Source of the DNA: Aurantiochytrium sp. KH105
Taxonomy: Eukaryota; Sar; Bigyra; Thraustochytrida; Thraustochytriidae
Length of the DNA: 64,000 nucleotides
Direction of reading: 5' to 3'
Assembly: GCA_003116975.1 (NCBI GenBank)
Contig: BGKB01000150.1
Location: 101,152-165,151, forward strand
Of this stretch, positions 1-10,190 are shown piece by piece. The notes below the pieces were generated by a model. It saw nothing but the letters and a program-made list of their open reading frames with translations. It did no database searches and had not been told where the DNA came from. The position numbers and the translations under genes are program-made. How positions within the stretch are numbered: the stretch's first letter is position 1; every line of letters starts with the position of its first letter.

Positions 1-999
1 TCAGGGTCGAGCGGCTCATCCTCATCTTCGAGCGGCTCAAGATCACGCTCCTCCAGTGAATCCTCGAACGATACCGAGGGCGGTGCGAAGGCAAACACTG
101 GCAATGGAGAAAGCGACGACGTTCTCGCCATGTTTGACTCGTACGCCCCGGGGCGATCCGGCGGTGCCGATCCCATCAAGGCTGAACCGAGCGCACTTAC
201 TAGTGACGGCACCAGCAGCGCCGTGGAGCATCATACTGGATGCCAGCGAGGCGACTCTGCGGGGCAAAAGCTATTAGAGCCTTCTGCGCTCGAGACGGAC
301 ACGCGACCTCGCTACACAATTCTTGGCGCAGTCCACGGCGATGGACTGCGTGCAGAGGCCGTCTTTACGCGCAGACCGTCATCCTACAAGAAGAGCATGA
401 ACGAGATCTTGGTGTACGTAACGAATGGTCGAGGCCAGGCCATGACTGGCGTTCGGGTTACCCACATGCGGCTCAAGGATGACCAGGCGCTCATTCCCTT
501 TCCCGAAATTGCCACACTTCCACCCGGTGCAACGGAGCAAGTCACCATGCATGTGGACTTTGGAGGCAAGGCCAAGACGCCAATCAAGTTTTGCCTTTCC
601 AACGAACGCGGGGCGTTTTCTGCGAGCCTTAGCGCGCCTTGCGGCGAGCTTCTCACACCAGCGCCTGCTCTCTTGGCTGACCCTACTGCTTTTGCGAAGA
701 AACAGGCTCAGCTTTCGGGTATGCATGAAGCTAAGCGTGAACATGGGCACGGCGAGCTTGTTGCCTCTTTAACCTACGAGGAGCTTGCTGAGCGCCTTTT
801 TCGCGCGGCTAATGTGGCTACCTCCGCCTTTCCCGACGGAGTTGTGGCTGCTGCCGGCCGCAAACTTGGAAGCGACGGCTCCGATGTCACTGTCGTCATT
901 TCTTTGGATTCCACGCACTTGCGTGTGGGGTCAGACGACTTCCTTCTCGCTGCCACGCTCTGCGACGACCTGGTCAGCGGCATCTTCAGTCAGACTTGA
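1..999 (+). CDS. AP3B: AP-3 complex subunit beta, C-terminal part (5' truncated by window edge)
   Basis: The frame is open from base 1, so only the 3' end of the gene is present. It begins with a Ser/Gly/Arg-rich acidic hinge (about 45 residues rich in SSGSS and SSES) and ends with a beta-appendage-like domain. Recognisable blocks are FPEIATLPPG, CGELLTPAPAL and KKQAQLSGMHEA, which line up with FPEIESLAPG, VGELMAPVF and KKEQGKLxGMNEI of animal AP-3 beta. AP-3 is the adaptor that sorts cargo from endosome/TGN to lysosome-related compartments; the serine-rich hinge next to the C-terminal domain is typical of AP-3 rather than AP-1/AP-2 beta. The methionine at 130 is internal, because the hinge upstream is in frame and looks coding. 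The family assignment is firm; the N-terminal trunk lies outside the window. Confidence 0.85.
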   Translation, partial: SGSSGSSSSSSGSRSRSSSESSNDTEGGAKANTGNGESDDVLAMFDSYAPGRSGGADPIKAEPSALTSDGTSSAVEHHTGCQRGDSAGQKLLEPSALETDTRPRYTILGAVHGDGLRAEAVFTRRPSSYKKSMNEILVYVTNGRGQAMTGVRVTHMRLKDDQALIPFPEIATLPPGATEQVTMHVDFGGKAKTPIKFCLSNERGAFSASLSAPCGELLTPAPALLADPTAFAKKQAQLSGMHEAKREHGHGELVASLTYEELAERLFRAANVATSAFPDGVVAAAGRKLGSDGSDVTVVISLDSTHLRVGSDDFLLAATLCDDLVSGIFSQT

Positions 1000-1508
1000 C
1001 CACGGACTTGCATGTTGCTCTGCCTGCCTTGTTTGTTTGCCATGCGTAGTATTCATAAGAAATCATATTTGACGGCTGCTCCGCCTCGGATTATCATCTG
1101 CGCCTTCCTCAAGTTGTCGACTTGAATGAAATGAAATGAAATGAATAGACACCAAAGCTGCTTCAAGGTGGGCGAGTGATGACACAATAGTAGCAAGTCG
1201 GCATGAAGGTGGCGAACGCCGCAGGCCTCAGCTCCTTGACAGCCACACCAACCAGCCCTGAGCTCCGCTCGACTCGGCGTTCTTCCTCATCAACTCCAAG
1301 GCTATTTCTAGTAGCAGCAGGCCACATAGGTACTACCAGTAGCCTTCTGCATTCACTCGTCAAACCTCGATCGCTAGACCGCGCGCGGGCGCCTGTAGCT
1401 CGCGCGGGAAGAGCGGAGAAGGCGCGGCGGCAGGGAGGAGAGCCGCTCGACGCCCACCGGAGCGAGGAGCCCGCTGTCCATCCCGCGGCGCGAACGGCGA
1501 GAATCGAG
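1000..1508. other. Intergenic: AP-3 beta 3' flank and leader of next gene
   Basis: No gene seen. A short AATGA-type pentanucleotide repeat lies at about 1124-1146. The frame of the next gene stays open upstream to an ATG at 1203, but that stretch is low-complexity and basic and is more likely 5' leader than coding. Confidence 0.5.
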
Positions 1509-2651
1509 ATGGCGGCGTACTTGGGCTTGTGCTGCTCGTGCCTGGAAAGCCTCTGGCAGGGCGACGAGAAGCGAAACAGCGCCGCGCCGCGCAGCGCCGT
1601 GGTCGAGGACGATGACGAGGAGGTCAGAGTCGGGCTCAAAAGCGCGCATGCACAGCAAGAAGTGCAGCGCTTCGAGCTCAAAACTCAGCACGAGGACAAG
1701 GACGACAAGGCCGATGGCAATGACGATGACGATTATTACACCAACGACGATGGTGACGAGACTGGCAATGGAAAGAGCCGCCATCGCCGCCGCAGCAACA
1801 GTAAGAGCAGTAGTAGTGGCGACAGTGACGACAGTGACGGCGTCAGCGGCGACGACGATGGCGACGACGATGAAAACGGTCACGACAAAAATTACGAGAG
1901 AGAGAATAACAAGGGTAAGCTGCTCGAGCATGAAGTCGCCAACAAGCGCGAGGACAACGGAGCAAGAATTGAACAGCAACACGAAATTCACGAGGAAACC
2001 CAATTTACCGCCTCGGCTACGCCTCGCGTCACCGTAGATAAGGAAAACGACGATGACGACGAAGCGTGGAGCGACGACGATGGCGACGACTGGGACGATG
2101 AACCTGAGAACCCGCCCGCTCAGCCTGTGCAGATGGAGCTTGTGAATTTACCCCCGGAACTGCAGCAATTGCAGGAAAAAATGAAGGCTCAGCGCCCCCC
2201 GGCGAAGCAACATAAGCAAGAATCGCAGGACGATGGATTTGGTAATTTCGCCGAAGAGGATATTGAAAAGGAAGTCGTGCAGGACGACAAGGAAGAACGC
2301 GATGCTGCGCTTGCAATGTTCGAGGAACTTGGGATGGGCTCCCAGCCGCCTCCACGTAGCACCAGTAGCGTCGCATCGCAAAATAGTAATGGCCGATTCT
2401 CCTTTTCCGCCAACGTCGCGCCCCCGCAACAAACGTCAGGTCTCGTTTCAAGTGCACTTGACATGGGTGAGGCTGGACCTGGGTGGGGCGAGGATGATGA
2501 CGACGATGATGATCTGAACATGGAAGACGACATGGACCTGCAGGGCGCCGACCTCTTGGGCAAGACTGACCTGGACCAGCTAATTGATGATGATGACAAG
2601 CTCGAGCAATTTCTCGACGATGTCGATGATAGCGATGTAGACGCTGCCTGA
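1509..2651 (+). CDS. Acidic low-complexity protein with N-terminal Cys cluster, function unknown
   Basis: About 380 residues from the ATG at 1509. I chose this start because the protein then opens with MAAYLGLCCSCLESLW, a hydrophobic N-terminus with three cysteines that resembles an S-acylation (membrane-anchoring) site. The in-frame ATG at 1203 would add 102 low-complexity residues. The rest is very acidic, with long Asp/Glu runs, a Lys/Arg/Ser patch, and near the C-terminus two more ordered blocks: NLPPELQQLQEKMKAQRPP, and DDGFGNFAEEDIEKE leading into ALAMFEELGMG. A WSDDDGDDWDDEPENPP segment recurs in style. I do not recognise a family; a membrane-peripheral trafficking adaptor is one possibility, because acidic DGFGNF-like peptides are found in such proteins, but this is inference only. 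Confidence 0.6.
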   Translation: MAAYLGLCCSCLESLWQGDEKRNSAAPRSAVVEDDDEEVRVGLKSAHAQQEVQRFELKTQHEDKDDKADGNDDDDYYTNDDGDETGNGKSRHRRRSNSKSSSSGDSDDSDGVSGDDDGDDDENGHDKNYERENNKGKLLEHEVANKREDNGARIEQQHEIHEETQFTASATPRVTVDKENDDDDEAWSDDDGDDWDDEPENPPAQPVQMELVNLPPELQQLQEKMKAQRPPAKQHKQESQDDGFGNFAEEDIEKEVVQDDKEERDAALAMFEELGMGSQPPPRSTSSVASQNSNGRFSFSANVAPPQQTSGLVSSALDMGEAGPGWGEDDDDDDDLNMEDDMDLQGADLLGKTDLDQLIDDDDKLEQFLDDVDDSDVDAA

Positions 2652-2897
2652 GGAAACGAGAGCGTTCTTCCTTTGACACTGCGCAAAAATTTGAAGTTTT
2701 GTTTTGACTGAATTGACTGAATGTCTATGTGTATATAGCTTTGGGTTGATCAAACCGTCGGGGAAAAGTAAAAGGCAAAGCAATACAAAGCCAATGTTGA
2801 TCTGATCCACTGCATCTACTCTGTGTACTGTAAAGATCCAATGTTCCAGTTCAGCGCGATTCCCTTTTTTGCGGATGTTGGAACAGATTGACCTTCC

Positions 2898-2922
2898 AGA
2901 GAGAGAGAGAGAGAGAGAGAGA
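2898..2922. repeat. (GA)n microsatellite in 3' flank of HDAC gene
   Basis: About 12 uninterrupted GA units just beyond the HDAC stop codon, probably in its 3' UTR. Confidence 0.9.
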
Positions 2923-2933
2923 TGACAAGTTTG

Positions 2934-4235
2934 CTATTTCAGGATGCTTGCGTCGATCGCAGGCTTGGGGGGATCGAAGAACTCGGCCTCGTGCACCGTC
3001 TGCTCAAAGGCAGCGCGAGCTTCGGTGTTCTTGTCTGCGTCTTGCATGTCCTCGTCCTCCTCGGGCTCGGCATGGTCGGGCGCCTGGGCGGATTGCAGAC
3101 TCGTCGCCTGCACGCCAGGGACATGCTCGAGATTGTCCAACACGTTGCAGACAGACTCGAGGATGCGCTTGAGGTTTTCGGGCTTGTTACGGTTTTCCAT
3201 GTTACTCGGCGTGATATGAAGATTGTAGTCCGGGGCAAAGTACTCGTAGTACACATTCTTGGGTAGCGGGTTTTCCACTTCTTTGTTCAGGATCACACTC
3301 GTCTCATAGGTCCAGCAGCGCGCGACGTTGCGCATCGTGTAGCCGCCGCCGCCAAGCACGAGCACAGGGACATTGAAGCTCTTGACGTATTCAACACAGT
3401 CGCCGTGGCCGCGCAGCGAAAGGTTAAAGCAGCCAAGACGATCGCCGGAGAGCGAGTCGGACCCGCACTGCAAAAGAACGGCCTCGGGCTGAAAGCGCTC
3501 AAAGATCTTGGCGATAACGGGCCGGAAAATGCTCACAAAGGTGATATCGTCCATACCCTCGTCCAACGGCACGTTGACAGAGTATCCCTTGCCCTTGCCG
3601 GCGCCGGTGTCGTCGAGGGCGCCCGTGTGCGGGAAGAAGTTTCCGAACTTGTGAAAGGAGCACGTCATGACACGATCAGTCGTATAGAATGCCTCCTCGA
3701 CACCGTCGCCGTGGTGCACGTCAATGTCGATATACAGCACGCGTTGGTGGTATTTGAGGAGCTCGAGAATGCCCAACACGCAGTCGTTGACGTAGCAAAA
3801 GCCAGAGGCCTCGGACTTTTTCGCGTGATGCAAACCGCCAGACCAGTTGATGACAATGTCTGACGCCTTGGCATTGAGCCGCTTGGCGCCACCCACAGTT
3901 CCGCTCGAGTAAATCTGCACAAAGTCGAACATGCCATCAAAGACGGGGCAGTCATCACCCACATTGAACCGCTGCAGTTGTCGCACATACTGGTCCATGT
4001 TGTCGGGCGTCACCGTGCGGAGGAAATTGATGTAGTCGTCCGTGTGGAATTTCGTCATGTCTGCCGCGCTGATCAGCGGCGGTCGGAACGAGTCCATGTA
4101 CTTGTACAAGCCGTAGCCCACGATCAGGTGGTGCGTCAGCGTGATTCGCTTACTGCGCATCGGGTGGCCTTCGCTGAGCTGCGTAATGCCCACCTCCGAG
4201 TCGTAAAAGTACGACACCCTCCGTTTGCCGCTCAT
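2934..4235 (-). CDS. HDAC1: Class I histone deacetylase (Rpd3/HDAC1 type)
   Basis: 433 residues, close to the length of class I HDACs. Zn-dependent removal of acetyl groups from histone lysines in nuclear corepressor complexes. The catalytic domain spans about residues 5-375. Visible motifs: [20 protein letters not shown] with the His136-His137 charge-relay pair, [14 protein letters not shown] with Asp172 and His174 as zinc ligands, [12 protein letters not shown] with zinc ligand Asp260, and [14 protein letters not shown] with Tyr299. These correspond to His140/141, Asp176, His178, Asp264 and Tyr303 of human HDAC1, a constant offset of four. The tail (about 385-433) is acidic, as in HDAC1/2, but ends without a Lys-rich stretch. 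Divergent from the gene starting at 5145/5220, so the 0.9-kb interval holds both promoters. Confidence 0.97.
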   Translation of the reverse strand: MSGKRRVSYFYDSEVGITQLSEGHPMRSKRITLTHHLIVGYGLYKYMDSFRPPLISAADMTKFHTDDYINFLRTVTPDNMDQYVRQLQRFNVGDDCPVFDGMFDFVQIYSSGTVGGAKRLNAKASDIVINWSGGLHHAKKSEASGFCYVNDCVLGILELLKYHQRVLYIDIDVHHGDGVEEAFYTTDRVMTCSFHKFGNFFPHTGALDDTGAGKGKGYSVNVPLDEGMDDITFVSIFRPVIAKIFERFQPEAVLLQCGSDSLSGDRLGCFNLSLRGHGDCVEYVKSFNVPVLVLGGGGYTMRNVARCWTYETSVILNKEVENPLPKNVYYEYFAPDYNLHITPSNMENRNKPENLKRILESVCNVLDNLEHVPGVQATSLQSAQAPDHAEPEEDEDMQDADKNTEARAAFEQTVHEAEFFDPPKPAIDASILK

Positions 4236-5144
4236 CGTGCCCTCGATCCGCGCGCTCGCTGCGCCTCTTGCCTCCCCTCCCCGTGGTCCTCTCTGCTATC
4301 GAGGTCGCCGTCGTCCTCGCGGTCGCCGTCGTTGGGTCAGCTGGCCGATGCCGCGTGCGCCCTGCTCGCTCGAACCTCGCAGTGAGCCGCGGGGCCGACC
4401 GCCAGCGCACGAGCGGGAGCAGCGGCGGCGGCGGCGGCGGCGGCGGAGACCAGCACGCAGCCCTCTCCGGCCGCGGCGGGCTTCTCGCGGCGCAGCTCGC
4501 TCGCTGGCGACGGCGTCGGGCGCGGCCTCGCACGTGTTGGATTGAAAGTTTGCCGGCCGGCGCTTTTTGCCTTGAGTTTCGCCCCTCTGGGCCGCTTCTC
4601 TTGTGGACGCAGGTACGTGAAGGATTGCGGCCATCGAGATGGTGTGAGTCGCGGCGGAGGCAATGACAACGAAGGGTGAATGGTTTGCAAAGAGGATGTC
4701 GACGGCGAGACATGGGGTAAGGGACAACAAGGCTCGGTTTCAGTATCCCATTTCTATAAGAAAGAAAGGAGGGAGAAGGACTCATCTTGTGAGTGCTCTT
4801 AGCCGGTACCCTCTTTTTGCCTCGTGTGCTTGTTTGGTTTATCATGGTGAGGACTATCCGAGGCAAATGATTTTTATGATATAGGTGGATAACGCATCTC
4901 TTGCTTTAGAAAAGGCGTAATCTGGCAGCACGTAAATAAACTACGTTGCCCTTTGCATTTTTTTCCCCTTTCGCAGGCACATCAACAAGCGGTAGTCCAC
5001 ATTCTTCTTCGCTACTAAACGACACGAGTGACCTCGATTCTTTCCTGTCTGATCATGATTTGATCTAACGAAATCTCGAAGGTTCCACCTTGTCTCGAAG
5101 AGGATACGAGCGACCTCACCTTGCTCAATACATGAGAATGAACG
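4236..5144. promoter_or_regulatory. Divergent intergenic region, HDAC / glucosidase-II-beta-like gene
   Basis: About 0.9 kb between two divergent starts, so it should carry both promoters. The HDAC-proximal half is very GC-rich with a (GGC)n run near 4425-4445. The distal half is AT-richer. No clear TATA element and no coding sequence recognised. Confidence 0.45.
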
Positions 5145-6548
5145 ATGATAATGACGACAATGAGGTTTCTTGCAAACAAACCGCCTTCGCCAACCCCGCG
5201 ATCGAGGCAGGAGCAAAGGATGGATCCTGTCAGAAGACGTCGGGGCGGCCCCGCTTGGGTCCCAGTCGGCAGTGACGGTAGCGGCGGCGAAGGAAACGAT
5301 AAGTTCGGCTTTGGTGCGCCGGCAAGCGGAGACGAGCCCCGCGATCGTCGGCACGGACCACGATGCCAAGGCTTTCTACGCTCGAGACAAACGCGAAGGC
5401 TTGTGTTCGCCGGGGTGGCTGCACTTGTCTTTATGAGCATCATTCTGCTGCAACAGCTGCCGTCGCCAAGGGTAGATGAGGTGCTCGATGAGGCCTCCTT
5501 TTGGGATGATCATCGAGACATGCTCGAGGCGATCATGGTGGAGGGCCCAGGGACAGACGTCGAAACCAAAAACGCGCAAGAAACGGAGCACGTCGCCAAC
5601 CAAGAGCCGAAGCTCGCCGAAGTTGACGTTGAGGAGGTCAATGCAGAAAAAAAGGATATGCTGCGGGACGTCCCGTCCGGCCTTCGAGGCGCAGAAAGCC
5701 CGGCTTTATCGGCCGCGACGCAAGATGCCAACTTCAAGCTCACATTTGTCGCCGGCACACGATTTGACGACCCACGACGCTATCTTGTGGGTCAACGTCA
5801 GCGCTTTCGATGTCCAGAATCAACGAAAGATGGACCTTTCCTGGGTGACTATCACGTCAATGATGGATACTGCGACTGTCCGCAAACTGGCTTTGACGAA
5901 CCTGGGACCTCGGCGTGCTCTGGCCTGACTCCAGCGACGCAAGAGCCTCTCTTCTATTGTGGGCACGAAGATGGGAGATGGCTGCCGAGCTCACGTGTGG
6001 AAGACGGTGTTTGCGACTGTTGTGACGGAATTGACGAGGGCCCGGGACAGCGCGCCTGCAAGGATGTCTGTGCGCAACGCAGACGTCAGAGGGATGAGGA
6101 GACAAGGCAATCCACCCTTGCGCAGGAGATTCGTGACAGTCTGCTGACGCAATACCCAAATGTCCTCTTGGATCTTGAAAAGCATAGTCGGGTCAGTAAA
6201 GAACTCTTGACCATAATAATGGGCACACAACGTACATTGATCGCAAAAACAGGGTCCGACGAATATCAACTGAGCGTGGACAGTGCCAACGTGCTTTCGC
6301 AGCGAGCCGGGGGAAGAGGCAGAGGCCTGAGTCTTGGCAAGAATCCTCGCTGGAACTCAATAACCCAGCGTCTGGAGCTTCGAGGGGGGCAAAAGTGCCC
6401 AAATGGCGTGGCACGAGCGGCGGATGTATCTTTCGAATGCGCTCACGATGGATCGACCCCAACCTTGCTTCGCGTCGACGAAATTCACACGTGCATGTAC
6501 TCTGCAAGAGTTCGATCGCCCTTTGGGTGTATTCTGCGTTCGCAATGA
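5145..6548 (+). CDS. Glucosidase II beta (PRKCSH)-like type II membrane protein
   Basis: 467 residues from 5145; an in-frame ATG at 5220 is an equally plausible start. A single membrane segment lies at about residues 86-104 (LVFAGVAALVFMSIILL) after an Arg-rich cytosolic tail, giving type II topology. The lumenal part carries the paired Cys-rich modules of glucosidase II beta, VNDGYCDCPQTGFDEPGTSA and VEDGVCDCCDGIDE, and ends in a PRKCSH/MRH-like block (CPNGVARAADVSFEC, then HTCMYSARVRSPFGC). Glucosidase II beta retains and activates the ER enzyme that trims glucose from N-glycans. Canonical beta subunits are soluble with a signal peptide and HDEL; this one has a membrane anchor and no retention signal (it ends ILRSQ), so it may be a Golgi or ER paralogue rather than the orthologue. 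Confidence 0.78.
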   Translation: MIMTTMRFLANKPPSPTPRSRQEQRMDPVRRRRGGPAWVPVGSDGSGGEGNDKFGFGAPASGDEPRDRRHGPRCQGFLRSRQTRRLVFAGVAALVFMSIILLQQLPSPRVDEVLDEASFWDDHRDMLEAIMVEGPGTDVETKNAQETEHVANQEPKLAEVDVEEVNAEKKDMLRDVPSGLRGAESPALSAATQDANFKLTFVAGTRFDDPRRYLVGQRQRFRCPESTKDGPFLGDYHVNDGYCDCPQTGFDEPGTSACSGLTPATQEPLFYCGHEDGRWLPSSRVEDGVCDCCDGIDEGPGQRACKDVCAQRRRQRDEETRQSTLAQEIRDSLLTQYPNVLLDLEKHSRVSKELLTIIMGTQRTLIAKTGSDEYQLSVDSANVLSQRAGGRGRGLSLGKNPRWNSITQRLELRGGQKCPNGVARAADVSFECAHDGSTPTLLRVDEIHTCMYSARVRSPFGCILRSQ

Positions 6549-6956
6549 TATTGATTGAGGCAACTCTTACGAACAAGAACACTCGCCTTGTCGCTGGCTC
6601 GCTGCCTGACTCGCTGGTTGGCTGGCTGCAGAATCTTATGTGGATCTTCGAATTCAAGTGGCGAAAAGCACCAAAGAATTGCCAATTGAAAGTGAACAGA
6701 AACCGCCAACGCGTTGCAAACGCTCTCGCTCGCTCGCCACGCAAACGATACGAAACGGATTGAATTGAATTGAATTTTAAATTGAATTGAATTGAATTGA
6801 AATGAATTGAAATGAAATCAGGGGCGCCGTTGGTGACTCACTTCTATGGAAAGTGAAAGATTAAAAGTAAATCAAGGAGCACGTGATCTCCTACAATTTC
6901 CTTATGCAGTATACCTACCTAACTGTTTCTTTCAAAGCAAAGCATGATGTGTTCGT
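6549..6956. repeat. Convergent 3' region with (AATTG)n pentanucleotide repeat
   Basis: Roughly 400 bp between the stops of two convergent genes. At about 6762-6820 there is an imperfect AATTG/AAATG repeat, strikingly AT-rich against the surrounding GC-rich DNA. No gene seen. Confidence 0.75.
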
Positions 6957-9884
6957 TTACCCTTGGCGCAACGTCCAGTTCGACGTTTCCGCGTCGCGCA
7001 CAAGATCCACAGTGGGCCAGTAGTGATAATCGCATTTCAAAGTAAAAACGCGCTTTTTCTCCTTGAGAGAAATGGTTCGAATGCGCACAAACTCGCCGTC
7101 TTTCAACTCCGAAACAACTCGGACAAGGTCGTCGAGCGTCGGCGTATCATGATCGTTGATGCCCAAGATGAAATGCGTGGCCTTGAGGTCGTACTTGTGT
7201 GCCGGAGACCCGTAGAACCACCTGCTACAGTACACGGAGGTCCCCGGGTCGAAGCCGCGAAAAAATACCGGAGTGTGGGGCTCTTGAATGAACATTCCCG
7301 CAAAAAGAACCAGCCGTGACGTTCCGATAAAGGAAAGCGTTGACAGGGGGACCTGAAAGGTCTGCTCGCGCAAGTCCCGGAGCACAGTGACAGCGACTTC
7401 TGCCGGCGCGTCAGATTCATTGTTCGCGCTGGCCTCAAAAACTGCCTGTTGTACTGCCTCGAAAGTAATCATAGGTGTCTTGTTGATGTCGAGAAGAATG
7501 TCGCCGGAGCGAAGCACATTAAAGGAGTGCGAGCGCGCCAGAGCTGATCGCACGGTGAGAACCTGGTTGTGCGCCTCGGCAGCGCTTGCAAATTGGCGGA
7601 CTCGCTCGCTTGAAAGACCCATTCCTGCGCGAGCCTTGGAAATGGGTGTCACGACGAGATCCAATCCAAGTGTTGGCAGCGACGTCTGCGCGCGGCAACC
7701 ATTGGCTTTGAGGGCATTCACCGTTTCGTAGACGAAATCCGCGTGCACACCAACAAAAATCTCCTTGTCCTTGTAGCTGCTCGACTGGTAAGAAAATGAC
7801 CACCAGAATGCTTGGACACGATTTTCATCGTCAAGTAAGACGCCGCCCACGTTGGAGACAAGCTTGTCCACGTGTATAACGAGCTGATTCGGTGCCGTGA
7901 AGCGCGGCGGACTCGTGAGGGAGAACATGAGACGCTCCACGTTGGTCACCTTGCAAGATTGTTCCACCGTGGTCATTTGATGCGAAAGTCCCGCAAAAGT
8001 CGTGGCGTCACCGGCCGCGAGTCTTTGGGGCGAAAGGGCAAATTCCGCGCGAAAGGGCTCGGGCTCGCGCGTGGCTTCATCGTTGCTGTCGCTATTGCTA
8101 GCGCTGAATTCGACCTGAAGCAGGCTCGGGTCATACTGGATAATACTAAAATTATGCAATGGGTGCACCAAGAGCACGCGCGCGGATATCTCGGCCGTGC
8201 CACAAAAGGTAATGCTCACGTTGCAAAGCGTATTGGGGACTGTATTCCGATCAACTACCACGAGGCCGTTCTCGGCGTCGACGACGGTGCCCGTACCGTG
8301 CATGTTGGAACTTGGAATGCCATCGGCCAAGAAGGGCACATCACAAAGTACCATGACAAGTCCGGCACGCTTGTCGTCCGAGACGTGAATCGTGTGCTGC
8401 TTGGGTGCAGGTGCGATGGACGGCGATGCGAGGTTCCGAAAATGCCAGGTTCCTTCTTTGTCGCAGCGCTGCGCATGGCGCCAGACAAACCATGTCCGGT
8501 CCACCGTAATGGAGCGCACGAGGATGTGATGGCGGTGCGTCACTTGTGCGTATCGTACCGAGACGGTGCTAAGATCAGGGTACTTGGCAATGACGCGCTC
8601 GAACGTGGCTATGTCGGGCGTCTCCTCGTCGCCAACAGCCAAAATGATCGCATTCCATGGAACGTTCGCACGTCCAAGCATAAATCCGGACGAAGAGATA
8701 TACACGGATCCGGCCTCGATGGCGTTGTTGATGGCTTGCATGTAAGAGAGTGGGTGGATGACTGCGCCAGAGATCTCTAGAAAGCTGCTTGGTGTGAGCG
8801 CATGAAGATCAACAGTCTCTAGTTCCACGGTAAGCGTCTCGTCGCCGCGGCGAAGTGTGAGTTTCACGCTTTCAGAATCATCAAGAACAGCCTCGAGCGG
8901 GAGAAACTCGTGAATGTGCTTGCCGTTGAGCTCGAGAAGAATATCGCCAGGGAGAACGCCCGCGCGCGCTCCAGGTCCGCCAGGGACGACCTGGTCGGCA
9001 ACAAGAAGGCCTGTCGCTTTAGGAAATTCCTTGCGGATCTCTGCCTCTAGTTCCCGCGACAGGCCCAGGCGAAGCGCCTCGGTGAATGCCTGATGCTTGA
9101 AGATGACTTGCAATGTCCGGCGCGGCACAGTTTCACTTTTACGTAAGTACGAGAGGGCGCGCACAACGCGGTCGAGCGGCAAGTAAAAGCTAGACGCTGC
9201 TTTGGTCTTGCCGCCTGCGTTGATGGCAACAGCGTGGCCATCGGAATCAATGACGGGCGACCCGCTTGATCCGCCCGAGGTCGAGCTTGCCGCTGCATAG
9301 TAAAAGGTATTGTGGTCATTGTATTCCTTTGAGCCATAGTGGGGCGCAACGCGGTCGAGACGCGCGAGAGTTCCAGAGAGGATGGAGAGTTTTTCGCCGG
9401 CGTCGTTGCCAAGAAGGCGGACTTCGAGACCGACCTCTGCGCGCTCGGGTGAGAGTGGAATCTCCACGACTTCCTGAAATTTGATTTCCTTGGGGTCGAA
9501 CTGGAAGACACCATAGTCGTGCACGGGGTCTCTAAAGATGGCCTTGATCTCGACTTCCTCCTTGCTCAAGAACGTCGCGTCGGCGCGAACCGGCCCGCAC
9601 GAGACCACGTGCCGGTTCGTCAGGATGAGCCCTTTCTCCTTGTCTACCACGAACCCCGTCGCGCTCGAGCACCCGCGTCCCTCGCCGTCAAAGGCGCGCA
9701 CGTAATTCACGCGGAGCACCACGACGGCGGGCGCCACCTTGGCGATGGCCGCCGCGAAGACGCCGCCGTTGCCGCCGTTGCCGCCGTTGCCGACGCCGCC
9801 CAGGCCGCCCATCATGGCCCCATCCAGCGCGCCATTGCCGGCCCCGCCGGCGGGCTCCTCCAGCGGGCGCGTGGCATCCTCCAT
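6957..9884 (-). CDS. NMA111: Nma111/DegP7-type HtrA serine protease with tandem protease-PDZ halves
   Basis: 975 residues from the ATG at 9884; yeast Nma111p is of similar size. The frame stays open further upstream to 11078, but that stretch is antisense to the next gene and I exclude it. After a Gly/Asn-rich N-terminus (about 1-42) comes an HtrA protease domain with the triad His92 (LTNRHVV), Asp123 (HDYGVF) and Ser207 (SGGSSGSPV), then a PDZ domain (about 287-370, GVLPGDILLELNG). A second protease-like half begins near residue 520 and is degenerate: VVVDRNTV replaces TNRHVV and no GxSG serine is seen. PDZ-like segments follow (RSGDILLDINK). This double architecture, active half then inactive half, is the hallmark of nuclear Nma111/plant DegP7 proteins, implicated in protein quality control and apoptosis-like death. 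Confidence 0.92.
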   Translation of the reverse strand: MEDATRPLEEPAGGAGNGALDGAMMGGLGGVGNGGNGGNGGVFAAAIAKVAPAVVVLRVNYVRAFDGEGRGCSSATGFVVDKEKGLILTNRHVVSCGPVRADATFLSKEEVEIKAIFRDPVHDYGVFQFDPKEIKFQEVVEIPLSPERAEVGLEVRLLGNDAGEKLSILSGTLARLDRVAPHYGSKEYNDHNTFYYAAASSTSGGSSGSPVIDSDGHAVAINAGGKTKAASSFYLPLDRVVRALSYLRKSETVPRRTLQVIFKHQAFTEALRLGLSRELEAEIRKEFPKATGLLVADQVVPGGPGARAGVLPGDILLELNGKHIHEFLPLEAVLDDSESVKLTLRRGDETLTVELETVDLHALTPSSFLEISGAVIHPLSYMQAINNAIEAGSVYISSSGFMLGRANVPWNAIILAVGDEETPDIATFERVIAKYPDLSTVSVRYAQVTHRHHILVRSITVDRTWFVWRHAQRCDKEGTWHFRNLASPSIAPAPKQHTIHVSDDKRAGLVMVLCDVPFLADGIPSSNMHGTGTVVDAENGLVVVDRNTVPNTLCNVSITFCGTAEISARVLLVHPLHNFSIIQYDPSLLQVEFSASNSDSNDEATREPEPFRAEFALSPQRLAAGDATTFAGLSHQMTTVEQSCKVTNVERLMFSLTSPPRFTAPNQLVIHVDKLVSNVGGVLLDDENRVQAFWWSFSYQSSSYKDKEIFVGVHADFVYETVNALKANGCRAQTSLPTLGLDLVVTPISKARAGMGLSSERVRQFASAAEAHNQVLTVRSALARSHSFNVLRSGDILLDINKTPMITFEAVQQAVFEASANNESDAPAEVAVTVLRDLREQTFQVPLSTLSFIGTSRLVLFAGMFIQEPHTPVFFRGFDPGTSVYCSRWFYGSPAHKYDLKATHFILGINDHDTPTLDDLVRVVSELKDGEFVRIRTISLKEKKRVFTLKCDYHYWPTVDLVRDAETSNWTLRQG

Positions 9885-10190
9885 GCTGCTGCGCCGCGCC
9901 GCGCGCGCCGCTCCCGCGCGCGCCGCCCGGCCTCTGCCGCGCCGCGCGAGCACGCGAAGCCGTCGCTCCGCGCAAGATTGATCGATCGATCGATCTATCT
10001 GTTGAGCATTTGCTCCCTCGCGATTTGAAAATCCGCTCGAGGGCGCCCCGCCCGATCTTTCTCGCGCGCCGCCCCCGCCGGGTCCCGTGCCGCGCGCCGC
10101 GGCCGCCTTTGCGAGCAGGGGGCCGCCGCCGGGTGGCGCGAAATACGGGACGGGATCGCGCTCGCGGGCGGCGCGGAATCCGGCGCGGGG
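9885..10190. promoter_or_regulatory. Bidirectional promoter region, protease / coiled-coil gene
   Basis: 306 bp separate two divergent ATGs, so both promoters must be here or overlap the genes. It contains a (GATC)4 run at about 9978-9994, and otherwise only CG-rich sequence. Confidence 0.55.
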
